Part shown: positions 45,999-54,958 of the stretch, piece by piece
How the letters are laid out: the number at the start of each line of letters is the position of its first letter
Numbering within the stretch: position 1 is the first letter of the stretch
Source of the DNA: Kushneria indalinina DSM 14324
GTDB lineage: Bacteria > Pseudomonadota > Gammaproteobacteria > Pseudomonadales > Halomonadaceae
Assembly (NCBI RefSeq): GCF_003385845.1
Contig: NZ_QRDJ01000009.1
Span: 1 to 64,000, forward strand
Length of the DNA: 64,000 bases
Reading direction: 5' to 3'
Notes under the pieces: generated by a model
Told to the model about the DNA's origin: nothing
Database searches by the model: none
What the model saw: only the letters and a program-made list of their open reading frames with translations
Made by a program: the position numbers and the translations under genes

Positions 45999-46996
45999 CC
46001 TTTTGTCTGCCCACGCTGCGCCGCAGCCTGCCGCTGCTGCTGGCGATCACGATGCCGGCCCTGTCGGTGCTGGCCCCCGCCTCGGCCGGCGCGCGCGAGC
46101 TGATCTTTGGTCACGGCGCCACCGAGGAGACCGCCTATCACGCCAGCGCCGAGCGCTTTGGTGAGCTGCTGAAGGAAAAGAGCGACGGCGAACTGACCGT
46201 CAGCCTCTACAGCAACTCGGTGCTGGGCCATGAAACCGAGATGTTCGAGCAGCAGACCGCCGGGGCGCTGGATTTCTCGATCGTCAATCCCGGGCTGATC
46301 TCGGAGCTTTCCCACACCGCCAGCATCTTCTCGATCCCGTTTCTCTACCGCGATATCGACCACTGGGCGCACGTGCTCGACGGCGAGGCCGGCCGCGAGA
46401 TTGCCCGGCGCATCGAGGACGAAACCGGCGTGAAGGTGCTGGCCTACTACGGCGGCAGTACCCGCCAGATCGTCAGTACCCGGCCGCTGGAAAGCCTTGA
46501 TGACCTGAAGGGCATGAAGCTTCGCACCAACCCGACCCGCCCGGTCGTGACCGCCTGGGCGGCGCTGGGCACCCGGCCCACGGTACTGGCGTATCAGGAG
46601 ATCTATACCGGGCTGCAGCTCGGCGCCATCGACGGGCTGCTCAACGAAGCGGAGTGGATTTATCGCATGCGCTTTCACGAAGTGGCATCGCACATCGGAC
46701 TTTCCGAGCACGACATCACCGTGCGTTTGCTGACCGTCTCGGCGCAGACCTGGGAGTCGCTGTCCTCCGAGCAGCAGCGCGCGGTGCAGGCGGCAGCCAG
46801 CGAGAGCGAGCAGTACGCTCGCGATTTGCAGATTCGTCTGGACCGGGAGTCCCGGGAAAAGCTCAGGGCGGAAGGCGCGACGTTCTACCCGATGGACCGC
46901 GAGCGCATGCAGGCGATGGTGGCCGAACCGCTGGGTGAGGTGATCGACGACATGGATCTGCGCGATGTTTACAACCTGATCATCCACACCGACTGA
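45995..46996 (+). CDS. dctP: TRAP transporter, periplasmic binding protein DctP
   Basis: The 333-residue protein has a signal peptide ending near ASAGA (about residue 32) followed by RELIFGHGATEETAYHASAERFG. The TRAP motif GGSTRQIVSTRPLESLDDLKGMKLRT with the carboxylate-binding Arg (KLRTNPTRPV) is clear, and ALGTRPTVLAYQEIYTGLQLGAIDG is typical of DctP. Such proteins bind dicarboxylates, sugar acids or related acids. The LacI regulator suggests a sugar acid. GGGAG precedes the ATG. Confidence 0.94.
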   Translation: MTFCLPTLRRSLPLLLAITMPALSVLAPASAGARELIFGHGATEETAYHASAERFGELLKEKSDGELTVSLYSNSVLGHETEMFEQQTAGALDFSIVNPGLISELSHTASIFSIPFLYRDIDHWAHVLDGEAGREIARRIEDETGVKVLAYYGGSTRQIVSTRPLESLDDLKGMKLRTNPTRPVVTAWAALGTRPTVLAYQEIYTGLQLGAIDGLLNEAEWIYRMRFHEVASHIGLSEHDITVRLLTVSAQTWESLSSEQQRAVQAAASESEQYARDLQIRLDRESREKLRAEGATFYPMDRERMQAMVAEPLGEVIDDMDLRDVYNLIIHTD

Positions 46997-47007
46997 GGAG
47001 ACGCGCC

Positions 47008-47604
47008 ATGGGATTCATCGCGGCCCTGGGCCGATTCAACCGCGGCATCGAGCGAGCGCTCAACGTCGTGCTGTTGCTCTTGCTGGCGGGCTTTATCCTG
47101 CTGATTCTCTATCAGATCGCCAGCCGCAATCTGGGCGTTTTGCCCACGGTTCATGCCACCGAGGAGCTTAGCCGCTTCGCCTTTCAATGGATGATCATGC
47201 TGGGCACGGCGATCGGGGTGCTGCACGCCGATCACTTCGTGCTGGAAGCTTTTGCCCGCCACACGTGGATGGGCCGGCTGACGCGAGTGCTGCGCGATCT
47301 GGCCTGTCTCAGCGTGGGCGTCATCTTCATCGTGTTTGGCCAGGCGTTTGCCGCCTCCGGCTTTAACCGGATCGCCAGCGCCTCCCAGCTGCCGATGGTC
47401 GTGACCTACTCGGCGTTTCTGGTCTGCGGCGTGCTGATCGTGCTGTTCAGTCTGCAGCGGCTGCTGCTCGGCGCCACTCGGGGGATGGACGTCATGGAGG
47501 GCGAGCTCGACACCCCCTCGAACATCGACGAGACGGCCCCGCCCACCGCCGACATCGACACCCCACCCACCGCCCGCAACGATCCACAGGAGAAACGTTC
47601 ATGA
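47008..47604 (+). CDS. dctQ: TRAP transporter, small permease DctQ
   Basis: This 198-residue protein has four membrane helices (about 18-160), with ATEELSRFAFQWMIMLG matching the DctQ conserved region. The C-terminal 40 residues form a Thr/Pro/Asp-rich tail with DTPSN and DIDTPPTARN repeats that is unusually long for the family. Its stop overlaps the DctM start. Confidence 0.92.
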   Translation: MGFIAALGRFNRGIERALNVVLLLLLAGFILLILYQIASRNLGVLPTVHATEELSRFAFQWMIMLGTAIGVLHADHFVLEAFARHTWMGRLTRVLRDLACLSVGVIFIVFGQAFAASGFNRIASASQLPMVVTYSAFLVCGVLIVLFSLQRLLLGATRGMDVMEGELDTPSNIDETAPPTADIDTPPTARNDPQEKRS

Positions 47605-48908
47605 TGACGGGTGATCTGCTGTTTCTGCTGCCCTGGCTTTTGTTCGTGCTGCTGGGCGTACTGATCGTGCTGGGCGTGCCCATTGCGATGGCGCTGGTGC
47701 TGACCTCGTTCAGCGTGATCGTGCTCGACCCGCGTCTGACGCCCTGGATCCTGTTCCAGCGCATGTACTACGGCATGGATTCATTCGTGCTGCTGGCCGT
47801 GCCGCTGTTTCTGCTGGCCGGCAATCTGATGAACGCCGCGCGCATTACCGACCGTCTGATCACGCTGTGTCTCAATCTGGTCGGGCACTTCAAGGGGGCG
47901 CTGGCGCATGTCAACGTGCTGGTCAGCATGCTCTTTGCCGGCGTCTCGGGCTCCTCGACCGCCGATAGCGCCGGTATCGGCACGGTGCTGATCCCGGCGA
48001 TGAAAAAGGAGGGCTATCCGGCGCACTTCAGCGTGGCGGTCACCGCCGCCTCCTCGGTCATGGGCATCATCATTCCGCCGTCGATCAACATGATCGTCTG
48101 GGGCGCGCTGACCAGCACCTCGATTGCCGGGCTCTTTCTGGGCGGCATCATTCCCGGGATTCTGATCGCCATTACGCAGCTTTTAATGAACCTGGGCTAC
48201 GTGCGCCGTTACGACGTGCCCACCCGCAAGCGCGCGACCTTCAAAGAGATCCTGCATTCCGGCAAGGACGGTCTGCTGGCCGCCGGCATTCCGGTGCTGA
48301 TCATCGGCGGCATTACGCTGGGCATCATGACGCCGACCGAGGCGGCGGTGATGGCGGTACTCTATGCGCTGTTGCTGGGCTTTGTGGTCTATCGCGAGCT
48401 GAACTTCAAAAGCGTGCTGGACGCCTCGACCGATACCGTCCGGCTCTGCTCGCTGTCGCTGTTCAGCCTGGTGGGCGCGGCGATCTTTGGCTATCTGATC
48501 AGTTTTTATCGCATTCCGCCGCAGCTGATGGTGGGTGTGGAGATCACCGACCCGACCGTACTGCTGGTGGTGATTGCAGTGGTCATGCTGCTGGTCGGCA
48601 CCTTCATGGACTCGCTGCCGGCGATGGCGATTCTGGCGCCCATCTTTCAGCCGCTGGCCGCCCAGGCCGGCATCGACCCGCTGCAGTTCGGCGTGATCAG
48701 CGTCATGGCGCTCGGCCTTGGGCTGATCACGCCGCCCTACGGGCTGTGTCTGATGATCTCGGCGCGCATCGGCGGCATTCCGCTGTTGCAGGCACTCGGC
48801 ACCACCATGCTCTATCTGCTGGTGATGCTGGGCGTGATCGCGCTGTTGATCTTCTTTCCCGACCTGATCCTGTATCTGCCGCAGACCTTCGGCCCCGACA
48901 GTGGCTGA
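47601..48908 (+). CDS. dctM: TRAP transporter, large permease DctM
   Basis: This 435-residue membrane protein has about twelve helices and the DctM motifs VPLFLLAGNLMNAA, MLFAGVSGSSTADSAGIGTVLIP, SVMGIIIPPSINMIVWG and ITPPYGLCLMISARIGG. It uses a sodium gradient to import the solute carried by DctP. It is coupled to dctQ and ends the operon; a GC-rich hairpin (CCCCGGCGCGGGG) without a T run follows the stop. Confidence 0.96.
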   Translation: MMTGDLLFLLPWLLFVLLGVLIVLGVPIAMALVLTSFSVIVLDPRLTPWILFQRMYYGMDSFVLLAVPLFLLAGNLMNAARITDRLITLCLNLVGHFKGALAHVNVLVSMLFAGVSGSSTADSAGIGTVLIPAMKKEGYPAHFSVAVTAASSVMGIIIPPSINMIVWGALTSTSIAGLFLGGIIPGILIAITQLLMNLGYVRRYDVPTRKRATFKEILHSGKDGLLAAGIPVLIIGGITLGIMTPTEAAVMAVLYALLLGFVVYRELNFKSVLDASTDTVRLCSLSLFSLVGAAIFGYLISFYRIPPQLMVGVEITDPTVLLVVIAVVMLLVGTFMDSLPAMAILAPIFQPLAAQAGIDPLQFGVISVMALGLGLITPPYGLCLMISARIGGIPLLQALGTTMLYLLVMLGVIALLIFFPDLILYLPQTFGPDSG

Positions 48909-48931
48909 GCCTGCCCCGGCGCGGGGCCGGG

Positions 48932-50137
48932 CTACTGCACCGTGGCGGTGTCGGCCTGGGCCTCACGGTGCTCGCCGGCCTCGATGCGGCTCAGGCGACG
49001 GTTGAGCACCCGCCAGGTGCACAGGGCGGCCACCAGCGCCACCAGCATCACGGCGCTGCCCAGCCAGGGGAGATCTTCCAGCGGCAGCGCGCGCTCCAGC
49101 GCCATGCCGCCCAGCCAGGCGCCGAAGGCGTTGCCCAGGTTAAAGGCGCTCTGGTTGAGGGTCGAGGCCAGATTGGGCGCCTCCACCGCCTGATCGACGA
49201 TCAGAAGCTGCAGGATCGGCACCAGCGCAAACGCCACCACGCCCCACAGAAACAGCGTCACCATGGCCGCCAGCGGCGTATGCACGGTGATACCGAAAAT
49301 CATCAAAATGGCGGCCGTCATCAGCATCAGCCCGATCAGCGGCGGCATCAGCCGGCCGCCGGAGAGCCGCCCGCCGACCACGCTGCCCAGCGTCAGGCCG
49401 GCGCCGAACAGCAGCAGCACCCAGGCCACCCAGCCGGTGGGGATACCGGTGACATCAGTCAAAAGCGATTCGATGTAGGAATAGACCGCAAAGAGGCTGC
49501 TGGAGGCCAGCACGCTGCAAAGCAGCGCCATCAGCACGGTCTTGCTCTTGAGCGCGGCAAACTCGCCCAGCACGCGTCCCTCACTGCGCGGCAGATGGCT
49601 CGGCACCCAGCGCCACAGCGACAGCACCGCGATGACCCCGATCAGGGTGACGGCCCAGAAGGTCGAGCGCCAGCCGGCCAGCTGCCCCAGAAAGGTGCCA
49701 AAGGGCACACCCAGCACGTTGGCAAGCGTGAGTCCGGCAAACATTAGCGAAATGGCCTGGCCGCGCTTTTCAGGCACCACCATGCTGGCCGCCGTCACCG
49801 CGCCGATGCCGAAGAAGGCGCCGTGGGAGAGCGCCGTAAAGACGCGCGCCATCATCAGCAGGGAATAGGTGGGCGCCAGCGCACAGGCCAGGTTGCCCAC
49901 GATAAAAATGCCCATCAGGCCCATCAGGGTCGCCTTGCGCGGCATTTTGGAGGAGATCACGGCCAGTATCGGCCCGCCGATCACCACCCCCATGGCATAG
50001 CCCGACACCAGCAGGCCGGCCTGCAGCCGCGTGATATCAAGATCCGCCATGACGGCCGACTGCAGCCCCATGATCACGAATTCGGTGGTGCCGATACCAA
50101 AGGCGGCGATGGCCAGCGCCATCAATGAAAAGGACAT
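48932..50137 (-). CDS. MFS transporter, AraJ/YdhP-like exporter
   Basis: The 401-residue protein has twelve membrane helices with FGIGTTEFVIMGLQSAVMADL at helix 1, GYAMGVVIGGPILAVISSKMPRKATL in the conserved loop 2-3 and ALSHGAFFGIGAVTAASMVVP in helix 4. These match the AraJ/YdhP/PbuE group of drug or nucleoside/sugar exporters (DHA1). It is convergent with dctM. The substrate is unknown. Confidence 0.88.
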   Translation of the reverse strand: MSFSLMALAIAAFGIGTTEFVIMGLQSAVMADLDITRLQAGLLVSGYAMGVVIGGPILAVISSKMPRKATLMGLMGIFIVGNLACALAPTYSLLMMARVFTALSHGAFFGIGAVTAASMVVPEKRGQAISLMFAGLTLANVLGVPFGTFLGQLAGWRSTFWAVTLIGVIAVLSLWRWVPSHLPRSEGRVLGEFAALKSKTVLMALLCSVLASSSLFAVYSYIESLLTDVTGIPTGWVAWVLLLFGAGLTLGSVVGGRLSGGRLMPPLIGLMLMTAAILMIFGITVHTPLAAMVTLFLWGVVAFALVPILQLLIVDQAVEAPNLASTLNQSAFNLGNAFGAWLGGMALERALPLEDLPWLGSAVMLVALVAALCTWRVLNRRLSRIEAGEHREAQADTATVQ

Positions 50138-50328
50138 GCTCCTGCTCCCGTCAGGTCGTTGTGGTCAGAGTCATGGCCCCGGCGGCGCGGGGCCGTACGT
50201 CATGAATGGGCGTGAGTCGGGGCGGCCCCGAAGGACGCCCTGCAGTATAGACATCGACCTTTTACGGCTAAAGTCGTATATGTCACTGGCCTCACGACCC
50301 CTGGCACTGCCGTCCGGAGAGGGCGCAT

Positions 50329-50350
50329 AAAAAAGGGCATCCGGTGCCCT
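50329..50350 (-). terminator. Terminator of the NCS1 permease gene
   Basis: On the minus strand GGGCA, loop CCGGA and TGCCC are followed by TTTTTTATG, about 35 nt after the stop at 50385. Confidence 0.8.
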
Positions 50351-50384
50351 TCGACACCTGATGCCCGTCTCGACCCTGCCGTTC

Positions 50385-51845
50385 TCAGGAGCGCGAGGCG
50401 GCCGGCTTGCCGGCGGTGCCGCGACGCCACAGCCCGGACTGCCAGCCGTGGGCGAGTGCGGCCACGCCACCGCCGAAGAACACGGCGAAGCTGCTGATAT
50501 CGCCCAGCGGCGCCAGGCTGATCGGCACGCTCACCAGTCCGCCCATGATCAGGGAGCGCAGCGCGACCGGATTGACCCCACCCTGATAGTGATAGGTGCT
50601 GCCCTCTTTAGAGGAGAAGAGCGCATCCAGATCGATCTTCTGGCGACGTACCCGATAGAAATCCATCAGGATAATGCCGTAGAGCGGCCCGATCAGACCG
50701 GCCAGCACGCCGACCGTGTAGTGGATCAGTTCGGGGTTGTTGAACAGATTCCACGGCGTCAGAAAGATCGAGCCGACCGCGGCGATCATGCCGCCCATGC
50801 GCCAGCTGATTTTTTCCGGCGCGACGTGGGAGAAATCAAACGCCGGCGCCACGAAATTCGCCACGATGTTGATGCCGATGGTGGCGGCCACAAAGGCAAA
50901 CACGCCCAGCACGGCGGCGGTGACGCTGTCGATGCGGGCCACGGTTTCGATCGGGTCGGTCAGCATTTCACCAAAGACCTGCGGCGTACCGGAGACCACC
51001 ACCACGGTGATGATGGAAAACACCAGGAAGTTGACCGGCAGCCCCCAGAAGTTGCCGCGACGCACGGCCTTCTCGGTGGCGCAGTAGCGCGAGAAGTCAC
51101 CAAAATTCAGCGTGGGGCCGGCGAAGTAACCGGCGACCAGTACCGCGGCAACCACCATCTGCCACAGCGCTTCCCCGCCGCTTAAGGTCTGATTGGACAG
51201 CGACAGGCTGATGTTGCTCGGGCCGGCACTCCAGACGATCCAGCCGGCCAGGGCAAACATGACCGCATAGACCAGCGGCCCGGCCCAGTCGTTGAAACGC
51301 CGGATGGTGTCCATGCCGCGCCAGAACACCAGTGCCTGGAGCACCCACATCAGCGCAAAGCACAGCCAGCCCAGCGCGGACAGACCCACAAAGCTCACCT
51401 GCGTCCAGGACTCGAGCCCCGGGAACCAGCGCAGCAGCACCAACAGCAGCGCGTTGGAGGCAAGCCAGGTCTGGATGCCGTACCACACCACCGCGATCAG
51501 CCCGCGAATGACCGCCGGCACGTTGGCGCCCTTCGTGCCAAAGGCCATGCGACAGATCACCGGAAAGGGCACGCCGGTGCGCTGGCTGGGCCGCGCCACG
51601 GCGTTGGCAAAGATCTGCACCACCAGGATGCCGACCAGCAGCGAAATCAGTACCTGCCAGCCCATCAGCCCCAGGCCGAACAGGCTGGCCGCCAGCACGT
51701 AGCCCCCGACGCTGTGAATATCGGCCATCCAGAAGGCGAAAATGTTATAGGCATTCCAGTTCTGTCTGGCCGGCGCCAGATCCTCGTTATAGAGGTGCGG
51801 GTCGGGCGCAGCGGGCATCTGCCCCTCGGTCTTGGTGCGGTTCAT
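50385..51845 (-). CDS. NCS1 family permease (allantoin/hydantoin/purine type)
   Basis: The 486-residue permease has about twelve membrane helices and the NCS1 motifs NEDLAPARQNWNAYNIFAFWMADIHSV near the start, RTGVPFPVICRMAFG and PTLNFGDFSRY. Members import allantoin, hydantoins, cytosine, uracil or nucleosides. Divergent allantoin-degradation genes and shared operator-like sites make allantoin the likely substrate. The ATG at 51845 (MNRTKTEGQ) is chosen over 51857 because GGAG lies upstream of it. Confidence 0.93.
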   Translation of the reverse strand: MNRTKTEGQMPAAPDPHLYNEDLAPARQNWNAYNIFAFWMADIHSVGGYVLAASLFGLGLMGWQVLISLLVGILVVQIFANAVARPSQRTGVPFPVICRMAFGTKGANVPAVIRGLIAVVWYGIQTWLASNALLLVLLRWFPGLESWTQVSFVGLSALGWLCFALMWVLQALVFWRGMDTIRRFNDWAGPLVYAVMFALAGWIVWSAGPSNISLSLSNQTLSGGEALWQMVVAAVLVAGYFAGPTLNFGDFSRYCATEKAVRRGNFWGLPVNFLVFSIITVVVVSGTPQVFGEMLTDPIETVARIDSVTAAVLGVFAFVAATIGINIVANFVAPAFDFSHVAPEKISWRMGGMIAAVGSIFLTPWNLFNNPELIHYTVGVLAGLIGPLYGIILMDFYRVRRQKIDLDALFSSKEGSTYHYQGGVNPVALRSLIMGGLVSVPISLAPLGDISSFAVFFGGGVAALAHGWQSGLWRRGTAGKPAASRS

Positions 51846-51924
51846 GAGCGACTCCATGAAGGATCGTTACGCTGCCGCTGGCAGCCCTGCGATGGCCGGA
51901 TGGTCGACATCGCCTGTCACCTTC

Positions 51925-51936
51925 TTCGTATACAAT
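51925..51936. promoter_or_regulatory. GntR-type operator candidate 1 (NCS1 side)
   Basis: TTCGTATACAAT, with core GTATAC at 51928-51933, lies 80 bp upstream of the permease start. It shares its core with the two sites nearer the GntR/FCD gene. Confidence 0.55.
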
Positions 51937-52032
51937 CCCCGTGCCAGATTGGACCATGCGCAATTAAAAAATTGCCTTTTGGTTACAACCTTCTGTTTTA
52001 AATATTATTTTTGATTCAAAAGGCCGCCCGCG

Positions 52033-52047
52033 GCGCTTTTAAAGCGC
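52033..52047. promoter_or_regulatory. 15-bp palindrome in divergent region
   Basis: GCGCTTTTAAAGCGC is symmetric about a single central base. It lies between the permease and GntR genes, 186 bp from the permease start. No T run follows. It could be a regulator site or chance. Confidence 0.3.
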
Positions 52048-52137
52048 GCTCAAGAGCTACAACCATAGTCAAAAGGCCATCTCAGGTATGCACCACAAAA
52101 GTGCCGCGCACCTTTTATGTGCACCAAAAAGACGCCT

Positions 52138-52149
52138 TATCGTATACAA
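52138..52149. promoter_or_regulatory. GntR-type operator candidate 2
   Basis: TATCGTATACAA with core GTATAC at 52142-52147 is about 150 bp upstream of the GntR start and 297 bp from the permease start. Confidence 0.5.
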
Positions 52150-52236
52150 AATGCACCGCTCAGAAAGTTCTGATAGCGTTCCTGCCGACAACGTCTGCCC
52201 GGAACAGGCATTGAAAGGCAGTGGCATGGAAAATGC

Positions 52237-52246
52237 TTGTATACAA
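52237..52246. promoter_or_regulatory. GntR-type operator candidate 3 (gntR side)
   Basis: TTGTATACAA is a perfect 10-bp palindrome, 45 bp upstream of the GntR/FCD start. This is the best of three related sites and sits where a repressor would block the hpx-like operon. Confidence 0.65.
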
Positions 52247-52290
52247 TTCCGAGGGAGAGCATTCGACAGCAAAAGCATGACAGGAGCCCC

Positions 52291-53013
52291 ATGAACGATA
52301 CCGGTCAGTTCCACCTGCTGGCAGGTCTTGCCACCGGGCGCGAGACCCGCAGCGATGATGCGATCTATCAGGCGCTGTGGGAGGCCATCGTCGAGCATCG
52401 TCTTTCCCCCGGGGCCCGGCTGCCGGAAGACGCGCTGGCCGGCGCCTTCGGGGTGAGTCGCACCATGATTCGTCGCGTGCTGCAGCGTCTGGCGCTGGAG
52501 CAGCTGGTGACGCTTCGCGCCCACCGCGGCGCCCAGATCACCAGCCCCACCCCGAGCGAGGCGCGCGACGTTTTCAGGGCGCGGCGCCTGCTTGAAGGGG
52601 CGCTGCTGGCCGAGGTGGTCACCCGCCTCACGCCGGAAGACCTTAAGGCCCTGACCACGATTGCCGATCAGGAGCACCACGCCAGCCGTGAACAGGCCAT
52701 TCGCCTGTCAGCGCGCTTTCATACGCGGCTGATGGCGGTTGCCGGCAACGCATCGCTGTCTGAAGCGCTCTCCCAGCTGATTTCGCGCACCTCTCTGATC
52801 ATTGCCGTCTACGGGCGCCACCGGGCCGGCTGTCCCTGTGAACACCCGGCCCTGATCGATCTGTTGGCGACGGGCGAGCTCGCCGCCATACAGCACTGGA
52901 TGCAGCAGCACCTGGCCGACATCGAGGCCAGCCTTGATTTCACCGCCAGCGGCGACGCCCTGCCCGATTTCGAACATCTTTTTGGCCACCACCGCGAACC
53001 GAGTGCTTCATGA
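52291..53013 (+). CDS. GntR/FCD-family transcriptional regulator of allantoin genes (HpxS-like)
   Basis: The 240-residue regulator has a winged helix-turn-helix (about 20-90: DDAIYQALWEAIVEHRLSPG, LAGAFGVSRTMIRRVLQRLA) and an FCD effector domain (about 95-225). The metal-binding His residues of FCD are plausible in SARFHTRLMAVAGN. It is the first gene of the operon with the racemase and allantoinase, with ATGA overlap to the racemase. CAGGAG precedes ATG 52291. By position it corresponds to HpxS of the Klebsiella hpxSAB cluster. Confidence 0.92.
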   Translation: MNDTGQFHLLAGLATGRETRSDDAIYQALWEAIVEHRLSPGARLPEDALAGAFGVSRTMIRRVLQRLALEQLVTLRAHRGAQITSPTPSEARDVFRARRLLEGALLAEVVTRLTPEDLKALTTIADQEHHASREQAIRLSARFHTRLMAVAGNASLSEALSQLISRTSLIIAVYGRHRAGCPCEHPALIDLLATGELAAIQHWMQQHLADIEASLDFTASGDALPDFEHLFGHHREPSAS

Positions 53014-53765
53014 CCTCTCATACCCCAACCATCTGTGTCATCAATCCCAACACCAGCACCGCCATGAGCGAAGGCATCGCCACCAGCGCCCGACGCGTCG
53101 CGCGCGGCGAGATCCTCATACACACCTCGCGCCACGGCCCGGCAAGCCTTGAAGGCCACTTTGACGAGGCCATGGCCGTCCCCGGGCTTCTCGAGCGCAT
53201 GATCGAAACCGAGCGCGGCGACACGCGCGTCGATGGCTACCTGATCGCCTGCTTCGGTGACCCGGGCCTGGCCGCCGCGCGTGAGGTGGCCTCCGTCCCC
53301 GTGATGGGCGTGGCCGAGGCCGGCATGCAGATGGCCGCCATGGTGGCGCGGCGTTTCTCGGTGGTGACCACGCTGGCGCGCACGCTGCCGATCGCCGAGC
53401 GGTTGCTGCATGAATACGGCAAGCGCGAGCAGTGCGCCGGGCTGCACGCCTGCGAGCTGCCGGTGGCGGCGTTTGAATCCGACGATGACAGCGTCTACGA
53501 CACGCTGCTCACCGCCTGCCGCGAGGCCCTTGAGGCGGATGACAGTGACGCCATCCTGCTGGGCTGCGCCGGCATGAGCGAGCTGGCCGAGCGGCTGGGC
53601 GACACGCTGGGCGTGCCGGTCATCGACGGTGTGACCGCCGGCGTGGCGCTGCTGGGAGCGGCCAGCGCCACCGGCTATCCGGTCTCCAAAAGAGGGGATC
53701 GCGCCGCCCCGCTGGCCAAACCGCTTTACGGCGCCTTTGAACACCTGAGCCGGAGCCTGTCATGA
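53010..53765 (+). CDS. hpxA: Allantoin racemase (HpxA; Asp/Glu/hydantoin racemase family)
   Basis: This 251-residue racemase has two catalytic cysteines in YLIACFGDPGL and ILLGCAGMSEL, with INPNTSTAMSEGI at the N-terminus, as in hydantoin/allantoin racemases. It converts R-allantoin and S-allantoin so the allantoinase can use either. The start overlaps the regulator stop, and the stop overlaps the allantoinase start (ATGA), so the three are coupled. Confidence 0.93.
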   Translation: MTSHTPTICVINPNTSTAMSEGIATSARRVARGEILIHTSRHGPASLEGHFDEAMAVPGLLERMIETERGDTRVDGYLIACFGDPGLAAAREVASVPVMGVAEAGMQMAAMVARRFSVVTTLARTLPIAERLLHEYGKREQCAGLHACELPVAAFESDDDSVYDTLLTACREALEADDSDAILLGCAGMSELAERLGDTLGVPVIDGVTAGVALLGAASATGYPVSKRGDRAAPLAKPLYGAFEHLSRSLS

Positions 53766-54703
53766 GCCACGATCTTTATCTCGATCACTACCCTCGCGAT
53801 CTGCGCGGCTATGGCGCCAATCCCCCGGACCCGAAATGGCCGAGCCGGGCCCGGGTCGCGGTGCAGTTCGTGCTCAACTACGAGGAAGGCGGCGAGAACA
53901 GCGTGTTGCACGGCGATGCCCACAGCGAGACGTTTCTTTCCGACATCGTCGGCGCCGCCCCCTACCCCGATCGCCACATGAGTCTGGAATCGCTCTACGA
54001 GTACGGCTCACGCGCCGGCGTGTGGCGCGTGCTGCGCGAGTTCGAGCGTCGTAACCTGCCGCTGACGGTGTTTGGCGTCACCATGGCGATGGCGCGCCAC
54101 CCGGAAGTGGTCAGCGCCTTTCAGGAAGCCGGCCACGAGATCGCCTGCCACGCGCTGCGCTGGATTCACTATCAGGACATGAGCCCCGAGCAGGAGCGCA
54201 CCATGATGGTGCAGGCGATTGAGCTGCATCGTGAGCTGACCGGCGAGCTGCCGCTGGGCTGGTACACCGGGCGTGACAGCCCCAATACCCGCGCGCTGGT
54301 GGGCGAGCACGAGCACTTTCTCTACGACTCGGATTACTACGGCGATGACCTGCCCTTCTGGACGCCGGTCGATAACGCCAATGGCGAGACGCGCGATCAT
54401 CTCGTGGTGCCCTACACGCTGGACACCAACGACATGCGCTTCGCCTCGCCGGGCGGGTTCAACTACGGCGACCCGTTTTTCAACTACCTCAAAGATGCCT
54501 TTGACGTGCTCTACGAGGAAGGTGCCGAGTCGCCGAAGATGCTCTCGATCGGTCTGCACTGCCGCCTGATCGGCCGGCCCGGGCGCTTTCGCGCCCTGCA
54601 GCGCTTTCTCGATCACATCGAGGCGCATGACCGGGTGTGGGTCACCCGCCGTGTAGACATCGCCCGCCACTGGCATGAGCATCACGCGCCGGCGCCGCGC
54701 TGA
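53762..54703 (+). CDS. puuE: Cofactor-independent allantoinase (PuuE/HpxB)
   Basis: The 313-residue polysaccharide-deacetylase-like enzyme hydrolyses allantoin to allantoate without a metal. It begins YPRDLRGYGANPPDPKWP and has VQFVLNYEEGGENSVLHGD, HEIACHALRWIHYQDM and GWYTGRDSPNTRAL, all typical of PuuE. Length fits the family. It follows the racemase by overlap and ends at a hairpin. Confidence 0.95.
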   Translation: MSHDLYLDHYPRDLRGYGANPPDPKWPSRARVAVQFVLNYEEGGENSVLHGDAHSETFLSDIVGAAPYPDRHMSLESLYEYGSRAGVWRVLREFERRNLPLTVFGVTMAMARHPEVVSAFQEAGHEIACHALRWIHYQDMSPEQERTMMVQAIELHRELTGELPLGWYTGRDSPNTRALVGEHEHFLYDSDYYGDDLPFWTPVDNANGETRDHLVVPYTLDTNDMRFASPGGFNYGDPFFNYLKDAFDVLYEEGAESPKMLSIGLHCRLIGRPGRFRALQRFLDHIEAHDRVWVTRRVDIARHWHEHHAPAPR

Positions 54704-54704
54704 G

Positions 54705-54729
54705 CCCCGGCAGGGGCGACCTGCCGGGG
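54705..54729 (+). terminator. Hairpin after the allantoinase gene
   Basis: CCCCGGCAGG, loop GGCGA and its exact complement form a 10-bp stem starting beside the allantoinase stop. The T run is missing, so termination would need another factor. It separates the hpxSAB-like operon from the ATP-grasp gene. Confidence 0.5.
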
Positions 54730-54958
54730 TCGCCCCGCCCTTTGATCCCCTGCCCGACACGCTGGCGCCCACACGGGGGCCGCTCGAACCGCCGGCGACC
54801 GCGCCGCCTTATTCCCGCGCTCGCGCCTTTCCTTGATACGCCGCAATAGTCCAGGAAACGCCGCTGACGAAAGGAAGCGCGCTACGCTTGAGTAGCAGGC
54901 AACCCCGGTTGTCACGCCGCTGCACCCGCTCCTTCACGGCAAGCAGAGGGATAACAAC

